Part shown: in pieces, positions 1 through 8,590 of the stretch
How positions within the stretch are numbered: position 1 is the stretch's first letter
Layout of the letters: each line of letters begins with the position of its first letter
Source: JBBSGD01 sp038254435
Lineage (GTDB): Bacteria; Actinomycetota; CADDZG01; WHSQ01
Direction of reading: 5' to 3'
NCBI GenBank assembly: GCA_038254435.1
Contig: JBBSGD010000002.1
Span: forward strand, 1-64,000
DNA length: 64,000 nucleotides
The notes under the pieces: model-generated
Told to the model about the DNA's origin: nothing
Databases searched by the model: none
What the model saw: the letters and a program-made list of their open reading frames with translations, nothing else
Position numbers and translations under genes: made by a program

Positions 1-7
1 CTAGCGG

Positions 8-1324
8 ATGGGATGGGCGCAAGCGCAGGCGCATTTGGACGCGCTCGGGGTGGACGCCATGAAGTCGACGGCGCCATCTCTTCACCGCATGGAGGCGCTG
101 TGCAGGGCGCTCGACCATCCCGAGCGAGCCGTTCCCTCGATTCACGTGACCGGGACCAACGGCAAGACATCCACGGCCCGGCTCACAGCGGCAGTTCTCG
201 GCGCGACCGGTCTCAAGGTGGGCACGTACACCTCGCCTCATCTGCAGACGATGCGCGAACGCATAGCGCTCGGCGGAAGACCCATAACCGAGGATGACTT
301 CGGCGAAGGCTTCGATCATCTTGCTCCGTTCCTCGAGCTCGTCGAGGGCGAGCTCGAGGAACGACTCACCTTCTTCGAGGTGCTTACAGCGCTGTACTTC
401 TCGTGGGCTGCGGAGAACGCCGATGTCTCGGTGGTCGAGGTAGGGCTCGGGGGCAGGTGGGACGCCACCAACGTCATGGATGCGTCGGTAGCGGTGATAA
501 CCAACGTGGGCCTCGATCACACCGGCCTTCTGGGGAGCGACAGGGCGACCATAGCGCGCGAGAAGTCGGGCATCATCAAGCCCGCGGTCACGGTAGTCAC
601 CGGCGAGCGAGCCCCGCAGATCCTGGGGGTTCTCGCCGAGGAAGCCGCTGCGGTCGAGGCCCGCGTGATGGCGCTAAGCAGAGATTTCGAGGTGCTCGAG
701 GACCGCGTGGCGGTGGGCGGACGCTATTTGTCGGTGCGGACCTCCGCCCGCTCCTACGAGGGGCTCTTCTTGCCGCTGCACGGAAGCCATCAGGCAGTTA
801 ACGCGGCGGTTGCGCTCGAGGCTGCGACGAGCTTCTTTGCCCACGGCAGCCTCGCCAACGAGGTTGTTGCCGAAGGGCTCGCAGCCGCTTCGGTGCCGGG
901 GCGCCTCGAGGTGATTCCGGTGAGCGAGTCCCCGGCTACCGTCTTGTTCGACGTCGCCCACAATCCGGGCGGGACCTCGGCACTCATTGGCGGTTTGCTC
1001 GAGACCTTCGTGTTCGAGCGCATCGTGTTCGTCGTGGGCATCCTCGCCGACAAGGACTACTCGGGCATGCTGCGTGAGCTGGCGCGCGTCGATTGCCAGA
1101 TCATCGCCACGCGCGCGGGCGGCGTGCGTGTTGTCGAGCCCGCCGAGCTGGTCCGGGCAGCGACTGCGCTTGGACTTCCGTGCGAGTCAAGGGACGGTGT
1201 CGCAGGCGCACTCGAAGCGGCTCTAGCTCGCGCCGGCGAGGCCGATATGGTGTGCGTCACCGGCTCGCACTACGTAGTCGGCGAGGCGCGCGACATCCTG
1301 GTGGGTCCCCCGCCCAACGATTGA
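8..1324 (+). CDS. folC: Folylpolyglutamate synthase / dihydrofolate synthase
   Basis: This cytosolic Mur-ligase-family enzyme adds glutamate to folates using ATP, and in many bacteria also makes dihydrofolate from dihydropteroate. The P-loop TGTNGKT lies at about residues 47-53. It is followed by a VVEVGLGGRWDATN segment near residue 145, the TNVGLDHT motif near 165, and the C-terminal-domain FDVAHNPGG near 315. At 438 residues it is of normal family length. An in-frame TAG at 2-4 limits the start to this ATG, and the sequence just after it (WAQAQAHLDALG) matches the usual FolC N-terminus. That TAG may end an upstream gene outside the window. ndk follows 84 bases downstream. Confidence 0.95.
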   Translation: MGWAQAQAHLDALGVDAMKSTAPSLHRMEALCRALDHPERAVPSIHVTGTNGKTSTARLTAAVLGATGLKVGTYTSPHLQTMRERIALGGRPITEDDFGEGFDHLAPFLELVEGELEERLTFFEVLTALYFSWAAENADVSVVEVGLGGRWDATNVMDASVAVITNVGLDHTGLLGSDRATIAREKSGIIKPAVTVVTGERAPQILGVLAEEAAAVEARVMALSRDFEVLEDRVAVGGRYLSVRTSARSYEGLFLPLHGSHQAVNAAVALEAATSFFAHGSLANEVVAEGLAAASVPGRLEVIPVSESPATVLFDVAHNPGGTSALIGGLLETFVFERIVFVVGILADKDYSGMLRELARVDCQIIATRAGGVRVVEPAELVRAATALGLPCESRDGVAGALEAALARAGEADMVCVTGSHYVVGEARDILVGPPPND

Positions 1325-1408
1325 TGCTGTTATCGGGGATCGGGATGCTGCTGATAATCTCTCCCGGCCGACCGGCGAAAGTGATGGAAACGAACGGATG
1401 ACCAGTTG

Positions 1409-1816
1409 ATGGCGGACACGCAGCAGACCTTTGTGATGGTTAAGCCCGATGGGGTGCGACGACGGCTGGTGGGCGAGGTCGTGGGGCGACTGGAGGCCAA
1501 GGGGTACATCTTGCGCGAGATGAAGCTGTTCACCATCGATCAGTCTCTCGCGAGGAAGCACTACGCAGAGCATGCGGACAAGCCCTTCTTCGGCGAGCTG
1601 GTCGGTTTCGTCACCTCCGGCCCGGTCGTGGCAATGGTGGTCGAGGGAGCGGACGTCATCAAGGGCGTGCGTGCGCTGATGGGCGCCACCAACCCGCTCG
1701 ACGCCGCGCCGGGGTCCATCCGCGGCGATTTTGCCACACTCATAACCGAGAACATCGTGCACGGCTCGGACTCCCCCGAGTCGGCCGAGCGCGAGGTCAG
1801 CCTCTTCTTCGGCTAG
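1409..1816 (+). CDS. ndk: Nucleoside diphosphate kinase
   Basis: Ndk transfers the gamma phosphate from ATP to nucleoside diphosphates through a phosphohistidine, balancing the NTP pools. The 135-residue product has the conserved start TFVMVKPDGV and the active-site segment NIVHGSDSPESA, whose histidine is the phosphorylated residue. The ATG at 1409 is preferred over the TTG one codon upstream because it gives the standard short N-terminus. No good ribosome binding site is seen. It lies between folC and mreB, as in many actinobacteria. Confidence 0.96.
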   Translation: MADTQQTFVMVKPDGVRRRLVGEVVGRLEAKGYILREMKLFTIDQSLARKHYAEHADKPFFGELVGFVTSGPVVAMVVEGADVIKGVRALMGATNPLDAAPGSIRGDFATLITENIVHGSDSPESAEREVSLFFG

Positions 1817-1957
1817 CGCCGGGCCGTGGGCCCACAGCTTGTCAGGACCTGCCGGGGCCGAGGAGCACCGGATCGTCGTTGCGTTAGGCTCGACTTCGGA
1901 CGGCAGCAATCCCATCGCAACACAAGCGAGAACAAAGAAAGCGTAAGGAGCTAAGAG

Positions 1958-2989
1958 ATGGACAGCATGTTCCAGTTCATCGGCCGCGACATGGCGGTCG
2001 ACTTGGGAACGGCCAACACCCTGGTCTACGTTAGAGGACGCGGGATCGTCTTGAACGAGCCCTCGGTCGTGGCGATCAACACCAAGACGGGAGCCATCCT
2101 GGCAGTCGGCCAGGAGGCCAAGCGCATGATCGGCCGCACGCCGGCTCACATCGTCGCGATCCGGCCCCTCAAGGACGGCGTCATCGCCGACTTCGACGTC
2201 ACTGAGAAGATGCTGCGCTACTTCATCCAGAAGGTGCACCGCCGCTCCTTCCTTGCAAAGCCGCGCGTCGTTGTGTGCGTTCCGTCTGGCATAACCGGCG
2301 TCGAGCAGCGCGCCGTGGAAGAGGCAACGATCTCTGCAGGCGCGCGGAGCGCGTTCATCATCGAAGAGCCGATGGCCGCCGCAATCGGGGCAGGATTGCC
2401 CGTTCACGAGCCCACCGGCAATATGATCGTCGACATCGGCGGTGGCACAACCGAGGTTGCAGTCGTGTCTCTTGGTGGAATAGTGACGAGCCAGTCCATT
2501 CGCATCGGCGGCGACGAGCTCGACGAGTCGATCATCAACTACGTAAAGAAGGAGTACTCCCTGATGCTCGGGGAGCGCACCTCTGAAGAGATCAAGATGA
2601 CGATCGGGTCTGCGTTTCCCCTTCCGGAGGAGCAGCAGGCCGAGATCCGCGGGCGCGACCTCGTGACCGGGCTTCCCAAGACCATCGTGGTGTCGGCGGA
2701 GGAGATCCGCCGCGCCATCGAAGAGCCCGTCAACGCGATCGTCGATGCCGTCAAGAACACGCTCGACAAGACGCCGCCGGAGCTCTCGGCCGACATCATG
2801 GACAAGGGCATCGTGCTGGCCGGTGGCGGTTCGATGCTCCAGGGCCTCGACGAGCGCCTAAAGCACGAAACCGGCATGCCCATCCACATCGCGGAGGACC
2901 CGCTGTTCGCAGTGGCGATCGGATCCGGGAAGTGTCTCGAGGAGTTCGAAGCGCTCAAGCGGGTCCTGATCTCTTCGACCCGTCACTGA
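1958..2989 (+). CDS. mreB: Rod shape-determining protein MreB
   Basis: This actin-like ATPase forms membrane-associated filaments that guide lateral wall synthesis. The phosphate-1 motif AVDLGTANTLVY is near residue 13, phosphate-2 VDIGGGTTEVAVVS near 155, and the adenosine motif GIVLAGGGSMLQG near 285. The 343-residue length is typical. The N-terminal MFQFIGRD could contribute to membrane binding. The start is well supported by a TAAGGAG ribosome binding site 7 bases upstream. It heads the elongasome cluster, although a helicase gene separates it from mreC. A TAGGCT hexamer at 1885-1890 is a possible -10 element. Confidence 0.97.
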   Translation: MDSMFQFIGRDMAVDLGTANTLVYVRGRGIVLNEPSVVAINTKTGAILAVGQEAKRMIGRTPAHIVAIRPLKDGVIADFDVTEKMLRYFIQKVHRRSFLAKPRVVVCVPSGITGVEQRAVEEATISAGARSAFIIEEPMAAAIGAGLPVHEPTGNMIVDIGGGTTEVAVVSLGGIVTSQSIRIGGDELDESIINYVKKEYSLMLGERTSEEIKMTIGSAFPLPEEQQAEIRGRDLVTGLPKTIVVSAEEIRRAIEEPVNAIVDAVKNTLDKTPPELSADIMDKGIVLAGGGSMLQGLDERLKHETGMPIHIAEDPLFAVAIGSGKCLEEFEALKRVLISSTRH

Positions 2990-2999
2990 GCCCGGCGCG

Positions 3000-4913
3000 G
3001 TGGACTCCGCGGCCATAACCCGGGGCCTCAACGATGCTCAGCGCAGCGCGGTCGAGGCCGTAACGGGGCCGGTCTGCATCCTTGCCGGGGCCGGCGCGGG
3101 CAAGACAACGACCATCACTCATCGCATAGCCAACCAGGTGGCGAGCGGCGCATTCGAGGCGAGCTCGATTCTTGCCGTTACCTTCACCGACAAAGCGGCG
3201 GGGGAGATGCGGGCGCGCTTGACCGGACTGGCCGCCCGCGGGGTGAGGGCACGTACGTTTCACTCGGCCGCCTTGGCGCAGCTGCGCCATCTTGCGGCCG
3301 ATCCTCCAGGACAGATTCTCCCGTCGAAGGCGGCGGCTCTTCGTCAGCTTGGCAACGCCCTTCCCAAGCCGTATCGTTTCCGCCCCGCAGGGGACCTCGC
3401 TACAGAAGTCGAATGGGCGCGAAACCGGCGCATAACGCCCGAGCGCTACATGGGGTCCCTTGGAAGTCACGAGCCGCCGATCCCAGCCGATCTCATGCAG
3501 AGCATCTTTGGGCGTTACGAGAAGGGAAAGCGCGAGCGTGGCCTGATCGACTTCGAGGACGTGCTCGAGCTTGCGATCCGGATGTTCGACAAGGACGAAT
3601 ATGCGCGCGAGAGATTCTCGGCTCGTTACCGCGCCTTCACCGTCGATGAGTACCAGGACGTCAACGTGCTGCAGGAGACGCTGCTGGCGCGCTGGCTTGG
3701 AGGCCGGGACGAGTTGTGCGTTGTGGGCGACGATTACCAGTCGATCTACGCCTTCACGGGCGCGTCGCCTGAGCATCTGTTGACGATGCCGCGCCGGTAC
3801 CCGGGAACCACAATCGTGCGGCTGGATCGCAACTACCGGTCGAGCCCGCAGGTGCTGGGTCTTGCCAACCGCCTCGTCCCGATGCTCGGTGGTGCAGAGA
3901 AAGTCCTGGTGGCGGCGCGCGAGGATGGTCCCAACCCGATCTGCAAGGCTTTCTTGGACGAGCCCGGCGAGTCCAGGTGGTTGGTTGAGGAGGTCCGGCG
4001 CCTGCAAGCCGACGAGGGCGTCGCCTACGAGAACATGGCGGTCCTGTACCGGGCCAACTGGCGCTCCGAGGACTACGAGGAGGCTTTCGCTGGTGCCGGC
4101 GTGCCGTTTCAGGTGCGCGGCGGCGTGTTCCTTGCCCGCCCTGCGGCTCGGCGGCTCCTGGCCCGCCTGCAGCGTTCGCGTTCGAGTGATGTCGCAGCAG
4201 AGGTAGCCGGCGCCGCACGGCGAGAGGGCTTCACAGAGCAAGTCCCGGACGGCGTAGGAGAGCAGGAAGCGACGCGCCAGCGTGACCTTGCGCGCCTTAT
4301 CGAGCTCGCGCAAGAGTTCGACGACGGCATTCGCTCGCTTGGTGAGTTCGTCGAGGATCTGAGGCAGCGCTTTGGAAGCGACGGCGAGGGGCGCGGCGTG
4401 AACCTTCTGACATTGCATCGCGCCAAGGGCCTCGAGTTTGACGCTGTGTTCCTGCCCCGCATGCAGGACGGAGAGCTCCCGTTCAAGCGGGCGAAGGACG
4501 AGGACGCGATCGCCGAGGAGCGCCGGCTGCTTTACGTGGGCATCACCCGTGCGCGCGTGCACCTCGCACTGACGTGGACGACGGGCGGGCGTGCCAGGCC
4601 GAGTCCGTTCCTCGACGAGCTTGGCGTGCGCGGCTATCAAAAAACGGCTCGCTCCGCCCGAGCCGAGACGGTGATCGACGATCCGGTCTTGACCCGGCTC
4701 AAGCAGTGGCGCCTCGAGCGAGCGCGCTCGGATGGCGTGCCCGCCTACGTGATCCTTCACGACAGGTCGCTGGCGATCATTGCCGGGCAGCGCCCATCCT
4801 CAACGGCCGAGCTCGCCTCCGTGCCGGGAATTGGCCCGGCGAAGCTCGAGCGGTACGGGCAGGACATTATCGCGGCGCTTGGTGGAGCAGAGGGAGGGGC
4901 GGGCGAGGTGTGA
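3000..4913 (+). CDS. UvrD/Rep-family ATP-dependent DNA helicase with C-terminal HRDC domain (UvrD2-like)
   Basis: This is a superfamily 1A 3'-5' DNA helicase. The Walker A motif LAGAGAGKTTT is near residue 28, motif Ia VTFTDKAAGEM near 60, the Walker B region FTVDEYQDVN near 212, motif III VVGDDYQSIYAF near 240, and motif V/VI LHRAKGLEFDAVF and LLYVGITRAR near 468-520. The last ~70 residues form an HRDC domain ending in a helix-hairpin-helix (SVPGIGPAKLERYG). This layout matches mycobacterial UvrD2. The cysteine cluster described between the helicase and HRDC parts of UvrD2 is not seen, as this linker contains no cysteine. The GTG start lies 11 bases after mreB. Its place inside the mre cluster is unusual. 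Confidence 0.9.
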   Translation: MDSAAITRGLNDAQRSAVEAVTGPVCILAGAGAGKTTTITHRIANQVASGAFEASSILAVTFTDKAAGEMRARLTGLAARGVRARTFHSAALAQLRHLAADPPGQILPSKAAALRQLGNALPKPYRFRPAGDLATEVEWARNRRITPERYMGSLGSHEPPIPADLMQSIFGRYEKGKRERGLIDFEDVLELAIRMFDKDEYARERFSARYRAFTVDEYQDVNVLQETLLARWLGGRDELCVVGDDYQSIYAFTGASPEHLLTMPRRYPGTTIVRLDRNYRSSPQVLGLANRLVPMLGGAEKVLVAAREDGPNPICKAFLDEPGESRWLVEEVRRLQADEGVAYENMAVLYRANWRSEDYEEAFAGAGVPFQVRGGVFLARPAARRLLARLQRSRSSDVAAEVAGAARREGFTEQVPDGVGEQEATRQRDLARLIELAQEFDDGIRSLGEFVEDLRQRFGSDGEGRGVNLLTLHRAKGLEFDAVFLPRMQDGELPFKRAKDEDAIAEERRLLYVGITRARVHLALTWTTGGRARPSPFLDELGVRGYQKTARSARAETVIDDPVLTRLKQWRLERARSDGVPAYVILHDRSLAIIAGQRPSSTAELASVPGIGPAKLERYGQDIIAALGGAEGGAGEV

Positions 4914-5155
4914 GAGCGCAAGTTGCTCGAAGGGCCTACTATGGCCCGAGGGCCAGACCCCCGGGTGCCCTCGAAGGTGCCGCGGCCCGGCAAGCGACGG
5001 GTCGCATCGGTTTCGAAGCCGCCTTCGGCGCAGCCGGTGGGTCATCTAGCTGCGGTCGGCTTCTGGCCGGCAACAGCCCGGACAGATGGACGCAGACGTT
5101 CTCCCGCCCGGATGGTGCCCACACGTCTACGCGATTGTGAAGGGTTTGACAACAT

Positions 5156-6028
5156 ATGTACCGTCGTAGCGGGCGCGGGCGGATCCTGCTGCTCGTCTTT
5201 CTTGCACTGTGCATAGTGCTGATCACCGTCGACTTCCGCCAGGGCAGCAGTGGGCCGCTCGAAGGGATCAAGAATTTCTCGGCGGCAGTAGTCGCGCCGG
5301 TCCAGCGGGGGTTCACTTCGGTCTTCAGGCCGGTCGGCAACTTCTTCTCATCCCTCGCGGATTTGGGAAGCTTGCGCAGTGAGAACGCGCGCCTGCGCGA
5401 CGAAGTCGACTCCATGCATTCCGAGGTCGCCAACGCACGCGATCTCGTCGGACAAAACGAGCAGCTGCGCAGGGAGCTCGACCTCAGCCGCGCGTGGCAG
5501 TCGATGAAGACGGTCCCGGCCGAGGTCATCAGCAACACACCCTCGAACTACAAGTGGGCGGTGTTCATCGACAAGGGCAGCGCCGATGGAATCAAGCGCG
5601 ATATGGCCGTGATAAGCCCGGACGGGCTGGTAGGAAAGGTGGTGCGCGCGGGCGTCCACGACTCGACGGTGCTCCTTCTGATTGATCCGGGGGCCTTTGC
5701 GGGTGCCCGAGTCGAAAGCGATGCGAGCGCCGGGCCGACATCCGACTACACGGGGGTTGTCAGCGGGGCCGGACAGAGCAATCCCCTTGCCCTCTCGTAC
5801 GTCAACACAAAGGCAAGGGTCTCTGTAGACGAGAACGTAGTGACCCGCGGCGTGGACGGCGGTGTCTATCCGGCCGGCATTCCGATCGGGACGGTAGCGT
5901 CGGTGCGCGCGAGCGGCCAGCTCGACCAGCAGATCACCGTGGAGCCCTCGGTCGATTTTGCCAACCTGCAGTTCGTGTCGGTCCTGCTCGAGACCGGCTC
6001 CAAGGTCAAGGTCCCGAAGGGATTCTGA
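5156..6028 (+). CDS. mreC: Rod shape-determining protein MreC
   Basis: MreC is a bitopic membrane protein that links MreB to the periplasmic wall-synthesis enzymes. A short basic N-terminus (YRRSGRGR) is followed by one membrane helix at about residues 9-25. A coiled coil comes next at about 75-110 (SLRSENARLRDEVDSMHSEV), then the beta-rich MreC core. The 290-residue length is normal. The ATG has a weak GAAGGG upstream. mreD starts 1 base after its stop, so the two are probably translationally coupled. Confidence 0.95.
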   Translation: MYRRSGRGRILLLVFLALCIVLITVDFRQGSSGPLEGIKNFSAAVVAPVQRGFTSVFRPVGNFFSSLADLGSLRSENARLRDEVDSMHSEVANARDLVGQNEQLRRELDLSRAWQSMKTVPAEVISNTPSNYKWAVFIDKGSADGIKRDMAVISPDGLVGKVVRAGVHDSTVLLLIDPGAFAGARVESDASAGPTSDYTGVVSGAGQSNPLALSYVNTKARVSVDENVVTRGVDGGVYPAGIPIGTVASVRASGQLDQQITVEPSVDFANLQFVSVLLETGSKVKVPKGF

Positions 6029-6029
6029 T

Positions 6030-6593
6030 GTGGCTGTGAGCGCCAAGAAAGCCGGGGTACACGGCCGAGCCCGCGAATTCGGTCTCGGCCGTGTGGCCGC
6101 GTTTGCCGGACTGGTCATCGTGGCCATCGCCCTCCAGTCGACGCTTCTGGCTCGCATCACGCTGCTCGGAGTCATCCCCCAGCTCGTCCTGGTCGTGGTG
6201 GTGAGCCTCGCCTACCTCGACGGCGAGAGGGTGGGAGTGGTGGTCGGATTCTTCGGCGGCCTGCTCCAGGACTTGTTGCTGCCGCAGTCGGTGGTGGGTT
6301 TGACTGCGCTGATCTACACCCTGATCGGCTATGCGGTAGGAGTGCTCAGGGGATATTCACAGTCGGATTCGGTGTGGACCCCGGTGGTCGTGGTGGCCCT
6401 CGCCTCGGCGACGGCCGAGATCGGCTATGCGCTGCTGTCCATCATCATGGGTCAGGCGTGGGTTGGCCCCGTCTACACGCTCAAGATAGCGGGGCTCGTC
6501 GTCGTCTACGACACGCTGCTCACGCCGTTTGTGTTTCCTTTAGTTCGCAGGGTGGCGGCACGCTTCAGGCCGGAGCGCGTGTACAAGTGGTGA
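6030..6593 (+). CDS. mreD: Rod shape-determining protein MreD
   Basis: This small polytopic membrane protein belongs to the elongation complex. After a basic N-terminus (SAKKAGVHGRAREFG) there are about five membrane helices. The first (VAAFAGLVIVAIALQSTLLA) and the loop LVVVVSLAYLDGERVGVVVGFFGGLLQD are typical of MreD. The GTG at 6030 is chosen because it directly follows the mreC stop and has an AAGGGA site at a suitable distance; a second GTG two codons later is possible. The product has 187 residues. Confidence 0.9.
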   Translation: MAVSAKKAGVHGRAREFGLGRVAAFAGLVIVAIALQSTLLARITLLGVIPQLVLVVVVSLAYLDGERVGVVVGFFGGLLQDLLLPQSVVGLTALIYTLIGYAVGVLRGYSQSDSVWTPVVVVALASATAEIGYALLSIIMGQAWVGPVYTLKIAGLVVVYDTLLTPFVFPLVRRVAARFRPERVYKW

Positions 6594-6607
6594 CGGAGAT
6601 CTAGCCG

Positions 6608-8590
6608 ATGACACAAGGATCGCAGAAGAGGCAGTCGAGCGGCGGCTTCGATCGCACGCGTCTCAGGTTGACTGTGCTCGGCATGCTCGTGGTCGTCGCG
6701 TTCGTCGCGCTGTACTCGAGGCTGTGGTTTCTGCAGGTGCTGGCTTCCGATCAGTACCGGTCGCTTGCCAAGCAGAACAGCGTGCGACTCGTGTACTCAG
6801 AGCCTGTTCGCGGCCGCGTGGTCGACAGGCACGGCAAGGTGCTGGTCGACAACCGCATTTCTTTGGCGGTGACCGTCGACCGCAGAACGATCCTCAACCG
6901 GCATAAGTCAAAGAAGGTCTTTAGGCGACTGTCCAAGCTGCTTCACGTCAAGAAGAAAGTCCTCGAGCAGCGCGCCAACGACAACGCGGTGTCTCCGTAC
7001 AAGCCCGTGGCCGTGGCCAACGACGTGCCCAAGAAGCACATCCTCTACCTGCGCGAGCATCAAGACCTCTTCCCGGGAGTAAGCATCGACAAGCTCCCGG
7101 TGCGCACCTATCCGCATAACGACGAGGCGGCCCAGGTCCTCGGATACACGGGCGAGATCTCTGCCGACCAGCTCAAGGAGCCGTATTTCAAGGATGCGTT
7201 GCTGCCCTATCAGGCCGGCGACATCGTCGGCAAGTCGGGAGTCGAGCTGCAATACGACCACTGGCTGCGCGGCAGGCCGGCCGTCCAGAAGGTAATCGTG
7301 AACTCGGCCGGCGACGTCATCAGCTCCAAGCTGAAACACGGCGGTGGGCGGGGGGACGACCTCGTTCTAGGCGTCGACCACAAGCTGCAGCATCTCACCG
7401 AGAACGCGCTGCGTTCCGGGCTGGAGGCGGCCCGCAGCAGCTATGGGGCGCCCGCGGGTGCAGTCGTTGTCATGGACCCGCGCAACGGAGCGATCCGGGC
7501 GATGGCCAGCAGCCCTACCTACAACCCGAAGATTCTCGCCGATGGGTTCTCGACCAAGGAGTACAAGGCTCTTGGGCAGGGCACTCCCAACAACCCGGAC
7601 GACGACGCGCTCCTCAACCGGACGACGCAGGTCGCGTTCTCGCCGGGTTCGACCTACAAGCCGGTGACGGCCGGCGCCGCCTTGTGGACGGGCCTGGCCA
7701 GCTATAGCACCTACTTGCCCTGTCCGGCCCAGTTCGACTTCCGCAAAACCATCTTTCACAACTTCGAGCCGTACGACAGCGGCTCGATGGGCTTTCCGCA
7801 ATCCTTGGAGGTTTCTTGTGACACCTTCTATTACCAGCTGGGCGCCAAGCTGGAGGAGGCTTACGGCCCCCCGGAGTCGGCGGGCGGCAACGGCACCGAG
7901 AAGTTCCAGCAGTACGCGCGCCGGGCAGGTTTCGGGCACACCACCGGCATCGACTTGCCGGGCGAGGCCGGGGGCAACGTCCCCGACAAGCAGTGGTGCC
8001 TCGCGCTGGCCAAGGAGATCCCCGGGTTTTGTGCCGATGGATGGCTCCCGGGTTACACGGTCAACATGGCGATCGGGCAGGGCGACCTCATTGCAACGCC
8101 CCTGCAGCTCGCGACCACCTATGCAGCGATCGCCAACGGCGGCAAGGTGATGCAGCCGCACGTCGCGGAGCGGGTCGTGAAGCAGCGGCCCGATGGAACA
8201 TCTAAGGTCGTGCACGTGATCAAGCCCAAGGTTGTGCACAACCTTGGCCTCGACTCCCTGGAGCTCGGCGTAATCCAGCAGGGGCTTGGGCAGGTCATCT
8301 CGGGATCCACCGGGACCGCGCACTCGGCCTTTGCCGGTTTTCCGTTGAACCGCTTCCCGCTTGCCGGCAAGACCGGGACTGCCGAGATCGGCAACACTGG
8401 CAAGAACAACGCGTGGTTCGTTTCTTACGGGCCAACCACCAATCCGAAGTACGTGATCGCCGTCCTCGTCCAGCAAGCCGGTTTCGGAGGCGAGAGCGCC
8501 GCTCCGGTCGCTCGACAGATATGGGAGGGGATCGCGGGAGTGGATCACACCACCAAGAACATCATCGCCGGATCGGACACGTCGCGCTGA
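6608..8590 (+). CDS. mrdA: Penicillin-binding protein 2, peptidoglycan DD-transpeptidase
   Basis: PBP2 cross-links peptidoglycan during elongation as partner of the SEDS polymerase RodA. A single N-terminal membrane anchor lies at about residues 19-41 (LTVLGMLVVVAFVALYSRLW). The dimerisation domain follows (GRVVDRHGKVLVDN near 72), then the transpeptidase domain with the nucleophile motif STYK near residue 348, the SCD motif near 403 and KTGTAEIG near 587. At 660 residues it is full length. The stop overlaps the start of rodA (TGATG), so the two are translationally coupled. Confidence 0.95.
   Translation: MTQGSQKRQSSGGFDRTRLRLTVLGMLVVVAFVALYSRLWFLQVLASDQYRSLAKQNSVRLVYSEPVRGRVVDRHGKVLVDNRISLAVTVDRRTILNRHKSKKVFRRLSKLLHVKKKVLEQRANDNAVSPYKPVAVANDVPKKHILYLREHQDLFPGVSIDKLPVRTYPHNDEAAQVLGYTGEISADQLKEPYFKDALLPYQAGDIVGKSGVELQYDHWLRGRPAVQKVIVNSAGDVISSKLKHGGGRGDDLVLGVDHKLQHLTENALRSGLEAARSSYGAPAGAVVVMDPRNGAIRAMASSPTYNPKILADGFSTKEYKALGQGTPNNPDDDALLNRTTQVAFSPGSTYKPVTAGAALWTGLASYSTYLPCPAQFDFRKTIFHNFEPYDSGSMGFPQSLEVSCDTFYYQLGAKLEEAYGPPESAGGNGTEKFQQYARRAGFGHTTGIDLPGEAGGNVPDKQWCLALAKEIPGFCADGWLPGYTVNMAIGQGDLIATPLQLATTYAAIANGGKVMQPHVAERVVKQRPDGTSKVVHVIKPKVVHNLGLDSLELGVIQQGLGQVISGSTGTAHSAFAGFPLNRFPLAGKTGTAEIGNTGKNNAWFVSYGPTTNPKYVIAVLVQQAGFGGESAAPVARQIWEGIAGVDHTTKNIIAGSDTSR

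Noticed and set aside
1223..2407. Long minus-strand open frame of about 394 codons over ndk and mreB
   Set aside because: It is the shadow of two clear plus-strand genes in GC-rich DNA, with no family similarity.
2955..4760. Minus-strand open frame of about 600 codons over the helicase gene
   Set aside because: It is antisense to a full-length helicase with all motifs; length alone is expected at this GC content.
4942..4955. Palindrome TGGCCC-GA-GGGCCA in the gap before mreC
   Set aside because: It is short, has only a 2-base centre, and such GC palindromes are common here; no regulator site can be inferred.
5146..5158. TTGACA just before mreC as a -35 box
   Set aside because: It lies 5 bases from the start codon, so no -10 box or transcription start could fit upstream of the gene.
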